From positions 1-35,225 of the forward strand of contig JAJPKK010000059.1 in the NCBI GenBank assembly GCA_021323775.1: a stretch of 35,225 nucleotides of DNA, given 5' to 3'. Positions 31,031-35,225 of the stretch are shown here, piece by piece. The DNA is from Hyphomicrobiales bacterium. Lineage in GTDB: Bacteria > Pseudomonadota > Alphaproteobacteria > Rhizobiales > Xanthobacteraceae. The position numbers and the translations under genes were made by a program. The notes beneath the pieces were generated by a model. The model was not told the origin of the DNA, did not search any database, and worked only from the letters and a program-made list of their open reading frames with translations. Each line of letters opens with the position of its first letter. The first letter of the stretch is position 1.

Positions 31031-31810
31031 CTACCGATGCACCCCGAGCGCCGCCGACAGCCCGCCGTCCACCGGCAGCACGGCGCCGGTGATGTATGAC
31101 GCGACTCCCGACATCAGGAACGCCACCACGGCGGCGATCTCTTCCGGCGCTGCGAAACGGCGGGCCGGAATCTGGCCCTCCATGACGTCGCGGAACTTTG
31201 AGTAGGGCGCGAGCATCTCGGTATCGATAAAACCCGGCGCCAGGTAGTTCACGGTTACCCCGGTGCGCGCCACCTCGATCGCAAGCGTGCGCGCATAGGC
31301 GAGCAGCGCGGCCTTCGACGCCGCGTAGGCGGCGTTGCCCTGGTTCGCCTGCAGCGCCGTCACCGAGCCGATGACGACGACGCGCCCGCTGCGGGCGCGC
31401 ATCATCGGGCGCACCAATGCATTGGCGAGGCGCGTAAATGACCAGTAGTTGACCTGCATGGCGACCTCGGCCTTGGCCTGGTCCATCATCATGGCGAGCG
31501 CGTCGTAGGTGTGGCCGGCATTGTGCACGAAGCCGTCATAGCGCCCGGAGTCAGGCCCCTCCTGGCCGAGCTCGGCCGCGAAGGCCGCCACGGCCTCGCG
31601 GTCGGAGAGGTCGATCCGCAGCGCAGCGAAATTCTGCTGCGGGTATTCCTCGGCGAGCGTCCTGGCGGACGCCTCGGCGGCATCGCCGGAGGAACGATAC
31701 GTGAAAGTCACATCATGCCCGGCAGCCGCCAGCGCCTTGACGATGGCGGCGCCGAGGCCGCGCCCGCCGCCGGTCACGAGGACCCGCCGTGCTCCCTTCG
31801 CTGACGCCAT
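31031..31810 (-). CDS. SDR 3-oxoacyl-ACP reductase, FabG-like
   Basis: A 259-residue classical short-chain dehydrogenase. The NAD(P)-binding motif is 'VTGGGRGLGAAI' (13-23), followed by 'HNAG' at 96-99. The catalytic Ser149, Tyr162 and Lys166 (in 'AYAASKAAL') are intact. 'YITGAVLPVDGGLSA' is the usual FabG-type end. Its ATG overlaps the stop of the upstream ketoacyl synthase gene by one base (TGATG), indicating coupled translation, so it likely reduces the ketoacyl-ACP made by that enzyme. Whether it serves very-long-chain or ordinary fatty acids is inferred from the neighbours only. Confidence 0.9.
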   Translation of the reverse strand: MASAKGARRVLVTGGGRGLGAAIVKALAAAGHDVTFTYRSSGDAAEASARTLAEEYPQQNFAALRIDLSDREAVAAFAAELGQEGPDSGRYDGFVHNAGHTYDALAMMMDQAKAEVAMQVNYWSFTRLANALVRPMMRARSGRVVVIGSVTALQANQGNAAYAASKAALLAYARTLAIEVARTGVTVNYLAPGFIDTEMLAPYSKFRDVMEGQIPARRFAAPEEIAAVVAFLMSGVASYITGAVLPVDGGLSAALGVHR

Positions 31811-33090
31811 CAGAACGGCTCCCGCGCCATCACCAGCGACACGTTCTGGCCGCCAAATCCGAACGAGTTCGAGATCGCATGACGGATAGAAGCGTCCCGC
31901 GCCACGTTCGGCACCACGTCGAGGGGAATCGCAGGATCCGGAACGAGGTAGTTGATGGTAGGCGGGATACGCTGATGCTCAAGCGTCATCAGGGTGACCA
32001 CCGCCTCGACAGCGCCGGCCGCGGACAGCGTGTGCCCGATCATCGACTTGTTGGAGGAGATCGGCACGCTGCGGGCGCGCTCGCCGAACACCGCCAAGAC
32101 CCCCATGCATTCCATCTTGTCGTTCTCGGGCGTGCCGGTGCCGTGCGCGTTGATGTAGTCGATGTCGTCCGGCGCGAGCCCCGCATCGGCAATCGCGCTC
32201 TTGATGCAGCCGATGATCGGTTTGCCGTCCGGGCTCGACCGCGTGCGGTGGAAACTGTCCGCCAGCTCGCCGCAGCCGGCGATGACGCCGAGAATTCTGG
32301 CGCCGCGCGCCGTCGCCGCCTCATGGCTCTCCAGCACCAGCGCGCCGGCGCCCTCCGCCATCACGAAGCCGTCGCGGTTCTTTGCGAAGGGTTTTGCCGC
32401 CGCTTGCGGCGGATCGTTCTGCATCGAGAGGGCGGACAGCAGCGAGAACCGGATCAGGGTTTCGACGTTCACCGAGCCATCGGTGGCGACGCACAGCGCT
32501 GCGTCGGTCTCGCCGCGACGGATGGCTTCAAGGCCGAGCTGAATTGCGCTCGCGCCGGATGCGCAGGCGGTCGACAGCGAGATCGGCGAGCCGGCGGTGC
32601 CGAACTTCGTCGCCAAAGCCTCGCCGACTGAGCCGAACAGGAACCGCTCGTGATAGCTGCGATAGCGACCCGATGCGGCGGCGCGCAAGAGGTCATCATA
32701 GCTGACGGCTTCGTTGGCGCCCGACCCATTGGCCAGTATTTCCCGTTGCGGCCATTCGATCTCGACCGGCGCGACGGCAAGAAACAGCGGCCCGGGAAAA
32801 CGTCCGCGGGAGCCGAGACCGGATTGCGCGATCGCCTCCTCGGCGGCGAGTTCGGCGAGGCGCTCGGAGAGGTCCGGCGCCGAATAGGGGTCAAGCGGAA
32901 TGAAATCCACGGTGCCGGCGACCTTGGTCCTGAGGCCTTCTGTCCCGAACCGGGTGATTTCCCGGATTCCCGATTCGCCTGCCGTAAGACGCCGCCAGTT
33001 CTCGGACTTGCCGGCGCCAAGCGAAGTGACGAGGCCGGTCCCGGTGACCACCACGATCGGCCGTCCCGCTTTATCGCGCATCTTGCTCAT
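31810..33090 (-). CDS. Beta-ketoacyl-ACP synthase, FabF-like (VLCFA-lipid A type)
   Basis: A 426-residue KAS II-type condensing enzyme that elongates acyl-ACP with malonyl-ACP. The catalytic set is intact: Cys176 in 'STACASGASA', His316 in 'NAHGTGT', Lys348 in 'NKSM' and His353 in 'IGHTLSAAGA'. The C-terminal 'SNSFGFGGQNVSLV' closes the fold. Features such as 'FLAVAPVEIEWPQR' and 'RYRSYHERFLFGSVGEALA' recall the FabF1 of the rhizobial C28 fatty-acid locus rather than the housekeeping FabF. GGGAGAA precedes the ATG. It is co-transcribed with the FabG-like gene downstream. Confidence 0.9.
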   Translation of the reverse strand: MSKMRDKAGRPIVVVTGTGLVTSLGAGKSENWRRLTAGESGIREITRFGTEGLRTKVAGTVDFIPLDPYSAPDLSERLAELAAEEAIAQSGLGSRGRFPGPLFLAVAPVEIEWPQREILANGSGANEAVSYDDLLRAAASGRYRSYHERFLFGSVGEALATKFGTAGSPISLSTACASGASAIQLGLEAIRRGETDAALCVATDGSVNVETLIRFSLLSALSMQNDPPQAAAKPFAKNRDGFVMAEGAGALVLESHEAATARGARILGVIAGCGELADSFHRTRSSPDGKPIIGCIKSAIADAGLAPDDIDYINAHGTGTPENDKMECMGVLAVFGERARSVPISSNKSMIGHTLSAAGAVEAVVTLMTLEHQRIPPTINYLVPDPAIPLDVVPNVARDASIRHAISNSFGFGGQNVSLVMAREPF

Positions 33091-33256
33091 ATGTTCTCCC
33101 GCCCCATTGTAGCCCCTCGCGCCTCGCCGGGGGCTGGGCTCTCACCAAGCGCTGCTCTGCCGATGACCCTCCGCCAGTTTCCGACGACGGCTACCAGATC
33201 GCAGACATGACTCCAAGACGCTTTCGGGTCCTGGTGGTCCGACTCTGACGTGTGTC

Positions 33257-33358
33257 CGTCATTCCGGGGCGCGGGCTTTTGTCCGCGAACCCGGAATCCA
33301 TAACGCCTCGGTCCATGGATTCCGGGCTCGCCACCTTCGGCGGCGCTGCGGAATGACG
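33257..33358. repeat. Dispersed palindromic repeat, family A, copy 4
   Basis: Begins CGTCATTCCGGGGCGCGG and ends GCGGAATGACG; contains CCCGGAATCCATAA and CCATGGATTCCGGGC. It lies in the 436-base gap between the FabF-like gene and the second VOC gene. The rest of that gap shows no gene. Confidence 0.88.
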
Positions 33359-33526
33359 GCGCGAAGAACTGACACAAGTAGAGCGATGAACCTCGTCAAG
33401 CTTTCGCCAGCCGCCGCAAACTGGTAGCGTTTGCGTGTGATGGTCTGGCCGGCGGGCGCCCTATCCTGCCCCTCTCGCGAGCGAGGGCAAACGGAAAGGC
33501 GAGCGCGGCCCCACAGGGAGGCATTG

Positions 33527-34342
33527 ATGAAAACCACGTTGTTTGCAGGCCTGTTGCTTGCGTCGACTGTCCTCGCAACGGGGGCGGCCACCGCGCAGCC
33601 GTTCCCGTTCAACGAGGCCGGCGTGACCAATGGACACTGGCATCTCAACTCGAAAGACGTTGCCGCCAACGAGAAGATCTTTGTCGCCATGGGCGGCAAG
33701 GCGTTTCAGGCCGGCGGCCGGCACCGCGTGCTCTTCCCCGGCGTCATGGTGATTCTCGACGCGGCGCCGGGCACGCCGCCGCCGACCGGCCCGAGCCGGG
33801 GGTCGGTGGTCAACCATGTCGGGTTCATCGTCAATAATGTGCAGGAGCAGGCGGCGAAGTGGAAGGCCGCGGGCGTGCCCGTCGAGCCCGGAAACAACGG
33901 CCGGCTCGATCAGGCCTATGTCAATACGCCCGACGGCTTGCGCATCGAAATCCTGGAAAACAAGAACCAGCCGGCGCCGATCCAGAGCGAGCACGTCCAC
34001 TTCTTCTTGCCGGAAGCCGTGATCCCGCAAAGTCAGGCATGGTACGGAAAGATTTTCGGCGCCAAGGCCGGCCAGCGCAACAACGCCCCGGTCGCGGACA
34101 TTCCGGGCGTGCAACTTCGGTTCGCCAAAGCCGATGCCGCGCAGGCCCCGACCAAGGGCCGCATCCTCGACCACATCGGCTTCGACGTGAAGGACCTCAA
34201 AGCCTTCATCAAGACGACGCTTGAGCCCAACAACATCAAGCTTGATCGGCCCTACACGGTGAATGACGCCGGCGTCGGCATAGCGTTCATCACCGATCCG
34301 TGGGGCACCTATATCGAGATCAACGAGCGGCCTCCGCAGTAG
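33527..34342 (+). CDS. Exported protein with two VOC (glyoxalase-like) domains, copy 2
   Basis: A 271-residue paralogue of the protein at 24513, alike along the full length. A signal peptide ('MKTTLFAGLLLASTVLATGAATAQ') precedes 'PFPFNEAGVTNGHWHLNSKD'. Two VOC modules follow ('VVNHVGFIVNNVQEQAAKW', 'LRIEILENK'; 'EHVHFFLPEAVIPQSQAWYG', 'LDHIGFDVKDL', 'DPWGTYIEI'). The His and Glu residues that could bind metal are kept. AGGGAGG lies seven bases before the ATG at 33527, which is preferred over the unsupported upstream frame to 33431. It precedes a solute-receptor gene on the same strand. Reaction unknown. Confidence 0.9.
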   Translation: MKTTLFAGLLLASTVLATGAATAQPFPFNEAGVTNGHWHLNSKDVAANEKIFVAMGGKAFQAGGRHRVLFPGVMVILDAAPGTPPPTGPSRGSVVNHVGFIVNNVQEQAAKWKAAGVPVEPGNNGRLDQAYVNTPDGLRIEILENKNQPAPIQSEHVHFFLPEAVIPQSQAWYGKIFGAKAGQRNNAPVADIPGVQLRFAKADAAQAPTKGRILDHIGFDVKDLKAFIKTTLEPNNIKLDRPYTVNDAGVGIAFITDPWGTYIEINERPPQ

Positions 34343-34385
34343 TGGCGATTGTGTGCGTGCGAAGCATCCGCAAGCAAGGACCGCT

Positions 34386-34475
34386 AGGGTGGGCGAAGGC
34401 GCGAAGCGCCGCGCCCGCCACCCCTCGCCCAGGCGTTTCGAGGGCGGGTGGGCACGCTTCGCTTTGCCCACTCTA
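34386..34475. repeat. Palindromic repeat, family C variant
   Basis: TAGGGTGGGCGAAGGCGCGAAGCG and CGCTTCGCTTTGCCCACTCTA arms face each other across a GGGCGGGTGGGC/GCCCGCCACCCC core. It resembles the block at 2195-2400. Confidence 0.8.
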
Positions 34476-34495
34476 CAGCCGAAAAACCCGCAACG

Positions 34496-34587
34496 TCATA
34501 GGGTGGGTTGAGCGCGGTGAAACCCACCATCCACTTTGCCGCCGGAACGGCCTGATGGGTTTCGCTATCGCTCAACCCGTCCTACGA
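34496..34587. repeat. Palindromic repeat, family C, upstream of the receptor gene
   Basis: Left arm TAGGGTGGGTTGAGCGCGGTGAAACCCACCA and right arm TGATGGGTTTCGCTATCGCTCAACCCGTCCTACG, the latter almost the same as 2371-2400. An in-frame ATG for the receptor gene (34555) lies in the right arm. Confidence 0.85.
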
Positions 34588-34617
34588 GCTATCGAGAATG
34601 CGGCCAAGACAGTTGGC

Positions 34618-35225
34618 TTGAGTCGGCGAGCAATTAAGCTCGTACTCTCCTTCTTGGGCGGCAGCGCAGTCGCTGCGGCGCTCGCGACCGCCGCCGCGGC
34701 GATTGACTATCCGGTGCGCACAGTGAAGGTCATCGTGCCGTTTCCGGCGGGTGGGACGGCGGACACCATGCCGCGCGTCGTGTTCGACTTCCTGTCGCGC
34801 AAATGGGGGCAGTCCGTCGTCATTGAGAACAGGGCGGGGGCCGGGGGCAATGTCGGCGCCGAAGCGGCGTTCCACGCAGAGCCGGACGGCTATACGCTGT
34901 TCTCCTCCCCGGCGCCGCCGTTCGTCATCAACCAGAACCTCTATCGCCGGCTCGGCTACGATCCGGCCGCTTTCGTGCCGATCTCGGTGATGGGAATTGT
35001 GCCGACCGGCCTGGTGGTCAGCCCTCGCAAGGTCCCCGCCGCGACGCTTGCGGACTTCATCGCCTACGCCCGCGCCAATCCGGGCAAAATCTCCTCCGCT
35101 ACGCAGGGCAACGGCACCACCTCGCATCTCACATCGGCAATGTTCCAGATGATGGCGAAGGTTGAGTTCCTGCACGTGCCCTATCGCGGCACTGCGCCGG
35201 CGCTGCAGGGATTGCTCGCCGGCGA
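34618..35225 (+). CDS. Bug/TctC-family solute-binding receptor, 3' end outside window
   Basis: The frame encodes a signal-like N-terminus ('IKLVLSFLGGSAVAAALATA') followed by 'DYPVRTVKVIVPFPAGGTAD', 'VVIENRAGAGGNVGAEA', 'PDGYTLFSSPAP', 'NPGKISSATQGNGTTSHL' and 'FLHVPYRGTAPALQGLLAG'. This is the Bug (TctC) receptor family, periplasmic proteins that capture carboxylates or other small acids, often for tripartite tricarboxylate transporters. The C-terminus lies beyond the window. A TTG at 34618 is chosen because it puts the signal sequence at the N-terminus; the alternative ATG at 34555 would add a repeat-encoded lead of 21 residues. No transporter gene is visible. Confidence 0.88.
   Translation, partial: MSRRAIKLVLSFLGGSAVAAALATAAAAIDYPVRTVKVIVPFPAGGTADTMPRVVFDFLSRKWGQSVVIENRAGAGGNVGAEAAFHAEPDGYTLFSSPAPPFVINQNLYRRLGYDPAAFVPISVMGIVPTGLVVSPRKVPAATLADFIAYARANPGKISSATQGNGTTSHLTSAMFQMMAKVEFLHVPYRGTAPALQGLLAG

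Noticed and set aside
33461-34471. 336-codon minus-strand open frame
   Set aside because: Antisense to the second VOC gene and ending in a repeat.

Overview
The window looks like chromosomal DNA of a high-GC alphaproteobacterium of the order Hyphomicrobiales, near Bradyrhizobium/Xanthobacteraceae. The evidence is indirect: a MucR/Ros-type regulator; a sufE, membrane histidine kinase, peptidoglycan-binding protein and DUF1491 block; genes of the very-long-chain fatty acid branch of rhizobial lipid A synthesis; a GTTC-N7-GTTC SOS box of the alphaproteobacterial type; and dense families of palindromic intergenic repeats. No database search was possible, so the taxonomic statement is an inference. 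No rRNA, tRNA, CRISPR array, complete transposon or phage gene was seen.

Region 1 (1-4134, minus strand) holds an N-acyl-D-amino-acid deacylase-like amidohydrolase, a Nudix hydrolase overlapping a DOMON-like protein gene, and a NamZ-type exo-N-acetylmuramidase cut by the window edge. Region 2 (4263-9121) has a FAD amine-oxidase/phytoene-desaturase-like protein, a small SET-domain protein, an exported cyclase-family hydrolase, a 92-residue unknown gene behind an apparent LexA box, and an exported acetamidase/formamidase. Region 3 (9335-13634) carries a divergent pair of exported proteins of one unnamed family, with a dead group II intron between them, then the 3' scrap of an enolase-superfamily gene and small conserved genes.

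Region 4 (13934-23131) is housekeeping: superoxide dismutase, a membrane-anchored protein of unknown function, an oligopeptidase B-like peptidase, a MucR-like regulator whose zinc site looks degenerate, SufE, a DivJ/PleC-like histidine kinase with GC-rich palindromic repeats translated in frame, a peptidoglycan-binding protein and DUF1491. Region 5 (23347-26468) has a third member of the unnamed exported family, an exported two-domain VOC protein and an exported pentapeptide-repeat protein.

Region 6 (26597-33090) carries an alcohol dehydrogenase-like protein and an LpxXL-like acyltransferase, an amidase coupled to the latter, an exported SH3 protein, and on the other strand a coupled FabF-like/FabG-like pair. 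The dehydrogenase, acyltransferase and ketoacyl synthase types match the locus that makes and attaches the C28 acyl chain of rhizobial lipid A, here split into two opposed units. Region 7 (33527-35225) has a second exported VOC protein and the start of a Bug/TctC solute-binding receptor. The many exported or amide-directed hydrolases suggest a scavenging or catabolic role, but no complete pathway can be read.
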